DNA of 64,000 nucleotides from NORP309 sp964352735. Lineage in GTDB: Bacteria; Pseudomonadota; Gammaproteobacteria; Xanthomonadales; Marinicellaceae. Location: contig CAYGTC010000017.1 in the NCBI GenBank assembly GCA_964352735.1, forward strand, positions 10,530 to 74,529, given 5' to 3'. Numbering within the stretch: position 1 is the first letter of the stretch; each line of letters begins with the position of its first letter. The translations under genes were made by a program, and so were the position numbers. This document shows, in pieces, positions 53,480-62,382 of this stretch. The notes beneath the pieces are model-generated. The model was not told the origin of the DNA. It saw only the letters and a program-made list of their open reading frames with translations, and made no database searches.

Positions 53480-55240
53480 TCAATTCTCCCAAAGCTTAGA
53501 GAATTTAGTAAAATCAACATCAGCCCACTCATCTTTCCAAAGCTTCAAGTATGGAATATCACTTGAAGAAGGTGGTTCATTTGTTTCGTCAATCATTACC
53601 AAAGATGGCAATATTACTGCGTCACCCATTAATAATGCTTCGCCTGTTTTTAAAGAAGAGAGGTTAGCAGTTAAATTCCCGAATGTATCTGGTAGTATTC
53701 TTCGAATATAGTTTTGATCATCTGGATTTGTAAGGCGCATAACAATAAAGTTACTGCATTGAGAAAAGATTGTATCTGATATTTCTGAAGGTCTTTGACT
53801 AGCTAGTAATAACGTTACTCCGTATTTTCGTCCTTCTTTTGCGATACGTTCAATAGAGCTTTTTGATGCTTTAAATCTAGCCAAATCGCTTCTAGGAACA
53901 TATTTATGAGCCTCTTCTAGCACTAATAAAATTGGCACATCATGATCTTTTTTACTATTTGATTCTGAGTGTTTTTTATAATGATAACCAAAGTCAAATA
54001 ATAGTCTTGATATTAAAGAAACTGTAATGCTCAAAACCTCAAAAGGAACACCGCTTAAATCTATTATTGTGACATTACTTTCAGAATTTTTCTTGTAGCC
54101 CAAAAATTGCTTAAGCGTATCTTCAAAACTAATCTTTTTAGACTTATTACCAAAGATAAATTCTAATCGATCTTGTTTATACTTACTGATAAACCTAGAA
54201 ATAAACTTATCTAATGTTCCATCGGCATAGTCACCCTTAGTAACATTTTGATTTCTAGTAGGGCGAAACTCCCATTCTTTTTCAAAATATTTAATAAGTT
54301 TCTCTTTATGTGATAAATAAGTTCCAGAATCTACTGTAGTACTTGCTTCTGCATCATTTTCTTCTCCAATTATCATATATCGACTATAAGCTTTTGAGTT
54401 TTTGGTTTCTTTTTTAAGATTAATTAAACAATTTAAAACCTCATCAATATTAAATTTTATTGGACTATCATAATATATTTTATCTAGTTGAGGGTTATGC
54501 TTACGTTTGTTCTCAGTAATAACATCTCTTAATACTGAAGCTTGATTATAATTATTGTGATCCCCTGCATCTAAAAATAGCTCCTCCAATTCCTCACTAT
54601 TAAGCAGCCAATAAGGTAAAACTAAATCTTCAATTGGAATGAGATTAGAATCTGGGAATGCTGTATTATATTCAGCGTGTATATCAAAAATAATAATATG
54701 GGAGTTGTTTAATCCATTATATTGTTTTGACTTTTCTAAAACAGCATTTTGAATAATCTTAGCTATCGTGTTTGATTTGCCTGAGCCAGTTGAACCCACA
54801 ATTGCAATATGTTTATTAAAAAACTTGTCACCATCCACTGAAACTTTAATTTTTGTGCCATTTGATAAACTAGAAAATTGAAATTTTTCTTTATCTCTTA
54901 GCCCACTGTTATAAATTTTATTAATTTCTTTAACTGTAGCTGGATCTACACTCTTTGGAGGTATGGCAATAGAATCTCCTCCTCTTTCAAATTTTTCATT
55001 TTTTATAACTCCAAGAGGGCTTGCTTCAATAATATATTTTTTATCACCATTGTCTTTAACTTCTATAAAATAACTATCAATAATCGCTATTAAAATCACA
55101 TCTTCACTATCTGATATTCGAAGATAGGAACCCACTTTCAAATGATCTTCAGCCAACTGAAATTTTTCTAAATCATCAACTGCAATTTTAACCTTGCCAG
55201 GAAATACAGATATAACTTCTGCGTTTAATTTACTTGTCAT
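53480..55240 (-). CDS. herA: HerA-type ATPase of a HerA-DUF4297 defence pair
   Basis: Hexameric FtsK/HerA-like DNA translocase of 586 aa. N-terminal HAS-barrel-like part (about 1-60), Walker A GSTGSGKSN (149-157), Walker B LLVLEEAHKYVPRS (about 455-470), and the HerA-type segment IAKEGRKYGVTLLLASQRPSE with a following FSQCSNFIVMRL. In defence loci HerA assembles with a nuclease partner; here the preceding gene is DUF4297-like and overlaps by four bases. Codon use is AT-rich, suggesting recent acquisition. Confidence 0.88.
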   Translation of the reverse strand: MTSKLNAEVISVFPGKVKIAVDDLEKFQLAEDHLKVGSYLRISDSEDVILIAIIDSYFIEVKDNGDKKYIIEASPLGVIKNEKFERGGDSIAIPPKSVDPATVKEINKIYNSGLRDKEKFQFSSLSNGTKIKVSVDGDKFFNKHIAIVGSTGSGKSNTIAKIIQNAVLEKSKQYNGLNNSHIIIFDIHAEYNTAFPDSNLIPIEDLVLPYWLLNSEELEELFLDAGDHNNYNQASVLRDVITENKRKHNPQLDKIYYDSPIKFNIDEVLNCLINLKKETKNSKAYSRYMIIGEENDAEASTTVDSGTYLSHKEKLIKYFEKEWEFRPTRNQNVTKGDYADGTLDKFISRFISKYKQDRLEFIFGNKSKKISFEDTLKQFLGYKKNSESNVTIIDLSGVPFEVLSITVSLISRLLFDFGYHYKKHSESNSKKDHDVPILLVLEEAHKYVPRSDLARFKASKSSIERIAKEGRKYGVTLLLASQRPSEISDTIFSQCSNFIVMRLTNPDDQNYIRRILPDTFGNLTANLSSLKTGEALLMGDAVILPSLVMIDETNEPPSSSDIPYLKLWKDEWADVDFTKFSKLWEN

Positions 55241-56463
55241 TTCACCATATCCTTTATGTAACTCAAATCTTCAATTTTTATTGCTTTATATATACAATCG
55301 TCGAATTTAAAGAATCTGTCTTTAATATAAAACTCATACAACTCTACAGTTCCTTCTGCATTTTCTAAGAATACATCTAAATCTTCAGTAGAATTAACGA
55401 ATCGAAACTTGATTTTATTATCAGCACTTGGTGGTGTGTAGAAGAAAACGTGGTCCACTTTTGCGTTATAATAAGGATATCCATCTATAAACACATATCC
55501 CTCAGTGTACATTTTTTCCTTTATTTCTAATTGATCACCATCATTTAAACCATGAAGATAAATAGATGGACAAAAACAAGGCTTTGCACGGTTAGAAATT
55601 TTCGACCATTTTTTTGCGATCATATATATAATCTCTTTTATCTCACTGAGGTTGTTATAGTCAGAACAATCGATAAGAAAAAAGCGATTATATGCTTCCA
55701 TATTTAAACTATTAGACAGTTTTTGTTTTTTTATGCTTTGGATATAGCTATTTTTGCCTTTACGACGTATGAACCATGAATCAAATATCTCATCTTTTGC
55801 TTGAATTATATTAATGAATTCTCTTTTTGTAATAGCTCTATTCTGTTCAATTTGTTGAATTGATAAATCTTTAATCGTCTTTAAGGCACTATTATAATGA
55901 TATGATTCAGCCTCAAGATTATTTACAGATAAATCTATTTTAATTTTTTCTATTATTTCTGAATACTGATCTTCAAAGGATGGAGCATTGATATTCAGAG
56001 ATAATTGATTTAAAAAGATTTGAAGAGCAGAATCATCAAGACCTAATTCATCATAGACTCTGTGTTCCTCTATAATTTTTCCGCCTTTTCCATCACTAAT
56101 AGTCTTTTTGTAAGTTAAAAAATTACTTTTCAGAATATCTATATTGATTTGATCTAATTTATTTTGTCCTGATTTGAAATGACCATATAAATGGTAACGA
56201 ATATTAGCTCCTGAAGGCGAAGCCTCTGAAAAGTGTTTTATCATTAAAATAATAGGGTCTTTTATTACAGAATGATTGTATACAGTTTTAGAGTAATACT
56301 TACATTGGATGGCTGTTAATTCATCGTTGTCATAAATATCAATGTCTTCAATACCTTCGATTTTGATTTTCTTATCAAGATCAGTTTGATTGAGTATATC
56401 AAGGATAGTTTTGTCAAATTGATAGAAGTAACCAGTAATAGTATCTACAGCATCTCTACTCAT
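55237..56463 (-). CDS. DUF4297-like nuclease of the HerA pair
   Basis: Protein of 408 aa. The N-terminal region holds a PD-(D/E)xK-like core: IEDIDIYDND then ELTAIQCKYYS, with D42 (or D40), Q53 and K55 as candidate metal-site residues, as in Cap4/DUF4297 endonucleases. The rest is helical then mixed, perhaps for HerA binding. Known DUF4297-HerA complexes degrade phage DNA. It is transcribed first and coupled to the HerA gene (ATGA). The family call rests on the motif plus the partner. Confidence 0.78.
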   Translation of the reverse strand: MSRDAVDTITGYFYQFDKTILDILNQTDLDKKIKIEGIEDIDIYDNDELTAIQCKYYSKTVYNHSVIKDPIILMIKHFSEASPSGANIRYHLYGHFKSGQNKLDQINIDILKSNFLTYKKTISDGKGGKIIEEHRVYDELGLDDSALQIFLNQLSLNINAPSFEDQYSEIIEKIKIDLSVNNLEAESYHYNSALKTIKDLSIQQIEQNRAITKREFINIIQAKDEIFDSWFIRRKGKNSYIQSIKKQKLSNSLNMEAYNRFFLIDCSDYNNLSEIKEIIYMIAKKWSKISNRAKPCFCPSIYLHGLNDGDQLEIKEKMYTEGYVFIDGYPYYNAKVDHVFFYTPPSADNKIKFRFVNSTEDLDVFLENAEGTVELYEFYIKDRFFKFDDCIYKAIKIEDLSYIKDMVK

Positions 56464-56966
56464 CTTTTTATTTTATTTGATAGATAATATTTAAAGAATA
56501 GAAATGGTTTTTTTGTAATTATTAAATTAATTGTAGGTATATTCATTGATCAAGCAATATCCATAGTGGGTTAAATATTTTAATAATTGTATCACCTTTG
56601 CAGTATTAAGGCATTCACAAATCTATTTATTTTATTTAGCAAAAATGTATTCAGGGAAAAGCCTTTCCCTTGTTCCAAATAACATACTGTCATTTTCCAG
56701 CAACCCTTTCTACGGGGGCACCCCGTAACGCCCCATTAAAGAACTTCGTTCAAAGTACTGTAAAAAGATAAATCAAAAGAGCTTGGGGCTCTGCCCACCA
56801 ACGCACATCAACCCATCCCCCAATCTTCCGCATTACATTTGTGCAGATTGGGTGGTTCCCCCTGAGTTGATGTTTGTACCCCCGAACTTCGCCAGTCAGG
56901 CAGGTTTTCATGCAGCAAAGCAAACGCTTCGCTAAAAACCTTAAACTGATTTAGGAGAACAAGAAA
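56464..56966 (+). promoter_or_regulatory. Hairpin-rich region upstream of ardA
   Basis: About 500 bases without a gene. A seven-base stem TACGGGG/CCCCGTA with loop GCA is at 56711-56727. A large fold-back has ACATCAAC (56805-56812) pairing with GTTGATGT (56866-56873) and, inside it, CCCAATC (56819-56825) with GATTGGG (56846-56852). In conjugative plasmids, ardA genes of the leading region are expressed from folded single-stranded promoters; this fold is a candidate for that. The AT-rich left part probably contains the promoter of the defence pair. Confidence 0.5.
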
Positions 56967-57482
56967 ATGAGCCAAGAAATTAGAATTTATGTTGCTGACC
57001 TATCTGCCTACAATAATGGTAAACTACACGGTGTCTGGATTGATGCCACGGATGACATTGACGACATTCAAGATCAAATCAATGAAATGCTAGAAAACAG
57101 CCCAGAAGAAGATTCTGAGGAATACGCAATCCATGACTATGAAGGCTTTGACGGTTATAGATTAAGTGAATACGAGGGCATTCAATCCGCGCATGAAATC
57201 GCTTGTTTTATAGATGACAACCCAGAATTAGGAGGGGAGTTACTAAACCACTTTGGCGGTGATCTGGAAGACGCCCAAAAAGCCATTGAGGAGGATTACA
57301 TGGGTTGTTATTCATCCTTGGCAGATTACGCCCAAGAGCTAACAAATGAAACGGTTATTGTCCCTGAGCATTTAACTTATTACATCGACTATGAAAAAAT
57401 GGGTAGGGACATGGAGTTAAACGGAGACCTATATACTATTGAAACGGCTCATGATGAGGTACATATATTCTGGAACCATTAA
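56967..57482 (+). CDS. ardA: Antirestriction protein ArdA
   Basis: DNA-mimic protein of 171 aa that blocks type I restriction enzymes after entry of foreign DNA. Strongly acidic, with the family start RIYVADLSAYNNGKLHGVWIDA (in two pieces: RIYVADLSAYNNGKL, GVWIDA), the EEYAIHDYEGF block, and GLEDY-like acidic helices. Good ribosome site AGGAG. Typical cargo of conjugative or mobilizable elements; sits 500 bases from the defence pair, divergent. Confidence 0.95.
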   Translation: MSQEIRIYVADLSAYNNGKLHGVWIDATDDIDDIQDQINEMLENSPEEDSEEYAIHDYEGFDGYRLSEYEGIQSAHEIACFIDDNPELGGELLNHFGGDLEDAQKAIEEDYMGCYSSLADYAQELTNETVIVPEHLTYYIDYEKMGRDMELNGDLYTIETAHDEVHIFWNH

Positions 57483-57511
57483 ATCAATAATATACCTAGT
57501 TAAAGTCATTA

Positions 57512-57540
57512 ATGTTTGCTCGAAAATCTCGGGCAAACAT
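57512..57540 (+). terminator. Hairpin after ardA
   Basis: ATGTTTGCTCG and CGGGCAAACAT form eleven pairs (one T-G) around a seven-base loop, 30 bases past the ardA stop. No T tract; a transcript end or a stability element. Confidence 0.55.
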
Positions 57541-57650
57541 CTGGCTGTTTGCATCACCATTCAGGAAGAAGTTTTCTCCCTAAAAACCCACTTTGAGTAT
57601 GGATATTTATCAGGGATGTATTGAAATACTAAATTTCAGGTTCATAGTTC

Positions 57651-57950
57651 TCACTGTTGTAACTGTAGGTCAATATCCATACCCTCATGTAATATTCGGA
57701 TAATTTTAATGTGGTCATTATCTGTCATCAGATAAACAATGAGGTGTGAGGCATGGTGATGAATTCGGGTAGGAGGATCAAACTCGGAGCGTTCACGGCA
57801 CATAAGAGGGTTATCTGCCAGTATTGAAAAAGCTTTTTCTAGTTTGTGAGTATACTCAATTGCTTGAGTTGTACCCCAGTTTTTTGCAGTGTAGAGCCAG
57901 ATTTCTTCAAGATCATTTTCAGCGGATTTCTTAAGTGTATATTTAGCCAT
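57651..57950 (-). CDS. parE: ParE-type toxin
   Basis: RelE/ParE-superfamily toxin of 99 aa. It reads YTLKKSAENDLEEIWLYTAKNWG, split by the usual helical hairpin, then FSILADNPLMCRERSEF and the beta strands HLIVYLM and IKIIRILHEGMD. ParE proteins poison DNA gyrase. The ATG lies inside the end of the antitoxin gene (8-base overlap), with a TTG just before it. Confidence 0.9.
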   Translation of the reverse strand: MAKYTLKKSAENDLEEIWLYTAKNWGTTQAIEYTHKLEKAFSILADNPLMCRERSEFDPPTRIHHHASHLIVYLMTDNDHIKIIRILHEGMDIDLQLQQ

Positions 57951-58191
57951 CAATTTGGCTTTCTTTTAGCATCCTCTTGGTAAAGGCATTGATATCGAAA
58001 TCTTTAACATCTTCGCTTTCTAGACCTTGGGTTATGGCCTGTTGCATTGCTTCAATCTTCTGCTTGCGTTCCTGATCTTTGCGTATAAGGTCTCGCACAT
58101 AATCGCTACTGGTTGAATACTTTCCTTCTTCAATACGCTCTTTTATCCAAGCACGCATTGGATCAGGGAGTGAAATGTTTAATGTTGCCAT
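57943..58191 (-). CDS. parD: ParD-type antitoxin
   Basis: Ribbon-helix-helix antitoxin of 82 aa: the N-terminal strand MATLNISLPDPMRAWIKERI binds DNA and the C-terminal tail (about 50-82) should neutralise ParE. EEGKYSTSSDYVRDLIRKDQ is the family hallmark. First gene of the pair; autoregulation is expected. Its last 30 bases recur, altered, at 60020-60050. Confidence 0.92.
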   Translation of the reverse strand: MATLNISLPDPMRAWIKERIEEGKYSTSSDYVRDLIRKDQERKQKIEAMQQAITQGLESEDVKDFDINAFTKRMLKESQIDG

Positions 58192-58423
58192 GATAATACC
58201 TCCTAAATACTAATTATGGCAGGTATTGGCAAAAATTGCCATAGAATAATAATTCTCATTATTCGAAAATTGGCTATTATTTTGAAAAAATAATCATATA
58301 TATGGTAATATTAATGTATATATACGTGAAACACCTTTTTTGATTGTATCTTTGCTTAAGTGTATTTCTCTTGAATTGTACTTAAAAATATGACAATGAT
58401 AATGTATCAATAAAGGAGTGTTT

Positions 58424-58858
58424 ATGCTTAAATTATTGAAAAAAATATTTAATTGGATTTATAAAATGCCAGATTATGAAAATCAAAATGAAAGAGATGG
58501 TTTCCCACTCAGCTTAGGATTAGATAAACAAGAGCTTAAAAAGCTTTCTGTTAAAATAGAAAACCTTGAAAAACAAAATCAAATATTAGAAAAAAATAAT
58601 CAAGATCTTGAAAGACAATTGGAGAAAGAGTTAGAAGGTTCTGTTTTTGTTAGGCAATTGATTGCTATGAATTATGGTGTTGAATTGTCAGAAGTAACTG
58701 ATGCTTTTATTAAACAAAAACAAGAAAAAAAACATAACGAAATTAGTAAAATTTTTGATGATCATGCACAAAAACGTAATATCGAAATGACTCCTATCAC
58801 GCCTGAAAGAGCGCAAGAGATTGAGAAAGAAATAAATCGACTGATCATGATTAATTAA
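58424..58858 (+). CDS. Hypothetical coiled-coil protein
   Basis: Unrecognised protein of 144 aa with a hydrophobic, basic N-terminus (LKLLKKIFNWIYKM) and a coiled coil (about 38-75, KIENLEKQNQILEKNNQDLE). The AAAGGAG ribosome site five bases before the ATG fixes the start. Possibly membrane-associated. It is followed 37 bases later by another unknown gene. Confidence 0.6.
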   Translation: MLKLLKKIFNWIYKMPDYENQNERDGFPLSLGLDKQELKKLSVKIENLEKQNQILEKNNQDLERQLEKELEGSVFVRQLIAMNYGVELSEVTDAFIKQKQEKKHNEISKIFDDHAQKRNIEMTPITPERAQEIEKEINRLIMIN

Positions 58859-58895
58859 TTTTACTAATTTATAAAATGGATTATAGTCAATTTTT

Positions 58896-59513
58896 ATGAA
58901 CATCGAATCCAATAGTAGGCGCTTTATCTATGAGGTTCTTATAAATAATTATAACTTTATAAAACTTCCAACTCATTATTTATTAGATTTTACAAGCCGT
59001 AAGCCCCAAACAATATATTATGCTTATGAAGCTTTTATCCTTCATCTTGGTAAAAATTTAAGCTCAATTAAGGATAGAATTTATGAAATTGATGATGATG
59101 TTAGGGTTTATTGGAAAGAATGCCTATTGTCGTTATTGAAAGACCATAAAAAATTGACTGAAAATTATAAAGGTACATTTAGGAATATAGAATATAGTGC
59201 TGAACTACAAAATACATTCCGAGCTAACAGATTAGATATTATTAAAGACAACATAATTAATGTTGTCACATCATTTCCTCGTCAAGAGATTACTTTGGAA
59301 GGGTGTGTAAGTAATTGGAAAAGCTTGTCAAATTCATGTGTTCCTTTAATAAATGAGGTTTATAACTCTCATAGAACAATGTTAAATCAAATAAAGAAAT
59401 ATAACATTAATCGAAACAATGAATTCCAGAATAATCTAGAAATAACATGTAAAGTTGGTTCACTTGCTGTTAATTTAGGTAAAGTGATTATTCCAACTAT
59501 TGCAGCCTTTTAA
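58896..59513 (+). CDS. Hypothetical protein
   Basis: Unrecognised protein of 205 aa, helical and lysine/asparagine-rich, with a hydrophobic C-terminal end (VGSLAVNLGKVIIPTIAAF). Very AT-rich codon use, like the preceding gene, which suggests joint acquisition. Its stop overlaps the end of the convergent relaxase fragment. Confidence 0.55.
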   Translation: MNIESNSRRFIYEVLINNYNFIKLPTHYLLDFTSRKPQTIYYAYEAFILHLGKNLSSIKDRIYEIDDDVRVYWKECLLSLLKDHKKLTENYKGTFRNIEYSAELQNTFRANRLDIIKDNIINVVTSFPRQEITLEGCVSNWKSLSNSCVPLINEVYNSHRTMLNQIKKYNINRNNEFQNNLEITCKVGSLAVNLGKVIIPTIAAF

Positions 59514-60019
59514 ATTTCAAAGTCATGAATTAACTGGTCATGGTCAAGCTCTCTGTCTCGTTCAATCTGCCTCTTAATAATCGCTTTTCGACCTTCAAAT
59601 TTCAGGGCATCGCCGATATCTTGAGCTAGTTTCTCACGGTCAAGCATGTGCTGTTTTTTGACGTGATTGACTTTCACTTGCAAAAGTTTGCGTTTATCTA
59701 TCTGGCTTATGATTAGTTGATCGAGTTCTTTTTTATCTCGTTGTCGATTTTGCCATGCCTCTGTTTCATTTTGCTTTCTGATTGTTGTGTGCTTGCCAGT
59801 AATGCGGTCGAGTAATCCGCGGATGCCTTTGTTGTATCTTGCTTGGCGTTTACCATGAAATCTCTGTAAATGATTGCGTTCGTGTTTGTGGTTTAATGCC
59901 ATTTGTCGGGCTTGCTTACGCAAAGGGGCTAAATCTTCTGTTTGTTCAGTTTTTAACTCTTTTGCCATTTTTTCTAGTTTCGGTTTAATGGCTTTTTTGA
60001 AATCTTCTTTGGTTTGATC
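59510..60019 (-). pseudogene. C-terminal fragment of a relaxase-like protein
   Basis: A 170-codon open frame without a proper start: it opens directly after an in-frame TAA, and an internal ATG at 59968 would give 152 aa. The sequence is basic and helical (ARQMALNHKHERNHLQRFHG, RGLLDRITGKHTTIRKQN), which resembles the C-terminal tail of relaxase/mobilization nucleases of integrated elements as I recall them. The catalytic N-terminal part is missing. If so, the element has lost its own relaxase. Family assignment is tentative. Confidence 0.5.
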
Positions 60020-60050
60020 TTAGCCACCAATTTGGCTATCTTTTAGCAAC
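60020..60050. repeat. Diverged copy of the parD 3' end
   Basis: Thirty-one bases match 57943-57973 at 28 positions. In the minus strand it reads as the last codons of a ParD-like protein (LLKDSQIGG then stop) abutting the relaxase fragment. Only about ten codons remain before an in-frame stop. It marks a junction left by deletion or recombination. Confidence 0.8.
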
Positions 60051-60757
60051 AGTACTCAATTATTAAAAAAAAATTTCATAATAAATATGAAAACACACTA
60101 AATTTTACATAATGGTATAATTTATAGAAAAAATAAATCATCTAAACAAAAGATTTTGTTGTGTCTTCCAGCCATGACGAGCACTGAATATAATTTATCC
60201 ATTATGTTCTAAATTTGCGCCATTATTATTTATTTCCTTGAGCTTTGGAATGTTTAATTAGGGAAAAATTGGGAATGAATTGATCATATGTTATTGATAT
60301 ATATAACTATTATATGTTTTGTTAAAACTTGTAATTTTGGGCGTTTGATTTTGCTAATCTATGGATTTTCAGGTTTATTTCGTCATCGAACGAAAATTTA
60401 ACCTCCTCTTAGATACAGAAAATTTTATTTCATTGATCCAGAATACTTTTTGTAAATGAGTACGAAACTTCAAAGCATTGATAAATGCAGTTTTACTTTC
60501 GTTGATTGTTCAACATTCTTGAAAGGTTTTTCAATGCTCTTGGGCCATCATTAGTCATACATTGAACTGATTGTTCAGACTTGGTTGCTATGCTGATGTA
60601 ATGAATTCATTCAGTGTTGTTACTCAATCATTGGAGAAAAAGCTGTGCAATTGAAGTATCTCAACATGATGGTATTCTTCTTTGAGTAGAAGCAGCGTTG
60701 GTTTATCATTCAAAAGCACAGTCTATTGATTACATCAACAGTTGATCTATTGACTTG
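60051..60757. other. Gene-poor stretch
   Basis: About 700 very AT-rich bases. I see no complete gene. Minus-strand fragments around 60500-60600 show short coding-like pieces (for example MTNDGPRALKNLSRML before a stop) that could be relics of a transposase or phage gene, but nothing can be named. The right edge of the element may lie here. Confidence 0.5.
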
Positions 60758-61615
60758 TTAGTCCAAATGACTTTCTTGTGCTAAGAGCCTTTGTTCTTTG
60801 TATTTAATATAGTTTTGCCTTGTTGGGAGCATGTCAGATAAATCGGCGAATTGATTTTCTTCAACCTCTTTAAATCCTTTGGTATTCAACTCAACTAAAA
60901 CCTCATAACTATTATTCTGCTCTTCTTTGAGTGCTAGCAATGCAGATTTAAATTCTTGTGCGACATCAGCTGGTACATTTGGTGATGACATAAAGGTAGG
61001 CCCAGGTAGTTCTTGGCTGACCAACAAAGAATTAAAACTTGGATACAATTCTAAAACCCAATCTGGTACGATGGCAGCATCTGCCACTCCATCAAATATT
61101 GAGTCAATTGTATCTTGCCAAGATAATGCCGTTATGTCTTTAGATGGAGAAGAAAAAAGATCTGGAAACCATACAGTAAAAAACTTTGTGGCATAGCTTG
61201 GTTTAGGCAGCATCGCAATTTTTTTACCAATAAAAAATTCATTAATTGTTTGATTTTCTTTGGGAACATCTAATGATATCAGATGAAATGATACTGACTC
61301 TTGTGTTGTAACCAGTGGCTTATATCCTTTAACATTTTGCCTATATGAGGCGACATGAGAGGCATCCAAACTAAAATCTGGCATTCTAGTTCCATTGGCA
61401 TTTTTCCAATAAAAGCCATAGTTTATATCGATGATGATTTCTATATCATAACCTGTTTTTTCAGAAAGCCAGTTTTCTAAAGGTTCGTATACCGCTTTAC
61501 TTTGATAGGTAGGATAAATTGGTTCAACAACAATCGTGTATGTTTTGGCTTGAGCTGATGTGCAAAGTATAATGATTAGTGCAAAAAAGCAAAGATTTTT
61601 CAAAAAATGTAACAA
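60758..61615 (-). CDS. PhnD-like periplasmic binding protein
   Basis: Substrate-binding protein of the phosphate/phosphite/phosphonate (PhnD) group, 285 aa. Signal peptide MLHFLKNLCFFALIIILCTSAQA; motifs YTIVVEPIYPTYQSKAVYEP, PLENWLSEKTGYDIEII, and the DGVADAAIVPDWVLE segment typical of the family. No permease or ATPase gene is adjacent, so it may deliver ligand to a sensor such as the one encoded divergently at 62383. It begins with TTG; the ribosome site AGGGG is seven bases before it. Confidence 0.8.
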   Translation of the reverse strand: MLHFLKNLCFFALIIILCTSAQAKTYTIVVEPIYPTYQSKAVYEPLENWLSEKTGYDIEIIIDINYGFYWKNANGTRMPDFSLDASHVASYRQNVKGYKPLVTTQESVSFHLISLDVPKENQTINEFFIGKKIAMLPKPSYATKFFTVWFPDLFSSPSKDITALSWQDTIDSIFDGVADAAIVPDWVLELYPSFNSLLVSQELPGPTFMSSPNVPADVAQEFKSALLALKEEQNNSYEVLVELNTKGFKEVEENQFADLSDMLPTRQNYIKYKEQRLLAQESHLD

Positions 61616-61622
61616 CGTAATT

Positions 61623-61644
61623 CCCCTAAGTCCATATTTAGGGG
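61623..61644 (-). promoter_or_regulatory. Hairpin covering the ribosome site of the PhnD-like gene
   Basis: On the minus strand CCCCTAA pairs with TTAGGGG around an eight-base loop. The 3' arm contains the Shine-Dalgarno AGGGG of the downstream TTG start, so translation could be controlled by folding. Confidence 0.5.
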
Positions 61645-61672
61645 GTCATTCTATCTCGAATCTATAAGTAAG

Positions 61673-61716
61673 AATGCAATTATATTGTAAACAAGTGTGT
61701 ACAATATAATTGCATT
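61673..61716. repeat. Perfect 17-base inverted repeat
   Basis: AATGCAATTATATTGTA and TACAATATAATTGCATT separated by ten bases, between the two divergent genes. It may be an operator, a hairpin of the leader, or the relic of a mobile element end. Confidence 0.75.
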
Positions 61717-62382
61717 TATTTGATTTGGTATTTTGAATTATTTCAATGGGGGAATTAAATCACTACAAAATACCACAGATAAATCATATGTTTTGTGAAA
61801 TAAAATACTTAAAGTATTTCGATTCCACATGAACAATTTTAAGTATTTATATTTATATTTTTGCGATGACTGTCACAAAAAATAAAGAAATGAAACGGGT
61901 TTTGAATCAATTACATTTGATTTTAAAATTTTACTGTACATGAACCAAGAAGCAACTACCTTAAAATATTTTAACATTTATTTTTAAAACAGATTAGTTA
62001 ACTGCAATTTAATAGATCTAATTGTGCACATATGTACTATTATGAATGTTCATCATAAAACCATTCAGGTGCAAAGTAAATTTTTAAAAAAATTCATTTA
62101 ACTCCATGTTTTTCATAGATAAAATCAACTTTTTTCCGTTTTGATCTAATATTCAGACTAGAATAAAAAAAGAAAGTACCTGCTGATGATTACTATAATG
62201 TGCCATCCGCAAATTTTCTAAAATTGAGCTGTCTGACTTAATTCATGAGTTGGGCAATAACAATGATTATGTGTTATAGTTAATAAGTTAACCCCCGCGG
62301 CACCTTGTTTTGACTGAGTAGTATCACCTATTGTAAAAGTGAGGTTGTGATTCAGATAGCGACTGAAACAAATAAATGATTT
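61717..62382. other. Long AT-rich intergenic region
   Basis: About 670 bases between divergent genes, with many AT runs and no gene I can support. A GC-rich patch (ACCCCCGCGGCACC near 62291-62305) stands out just before the sensor gene; its CGGCACC matches the tRNA-Thr 3' end over seven bases only. Confidence 0.5.

Noticed and set aside
44446..60050. CRISPR array or cas genes in the accessory region.
   Set aside because: No regularly spaced repeats and no cas-like proteins were seen.
60480..60620. Insertion-sequence remnant on the minus strand.
   Set aside because: Only short coding-like pieces broken by stops, with no transposase motif or terminal repeats.
62291..62305. GC-rich patch with CGGCACC as the right attachment site of the tRNA-Thr element.
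   Set aside because: Only seven bases match the tRNA 3' end, too few in 20 kb to be convincing.
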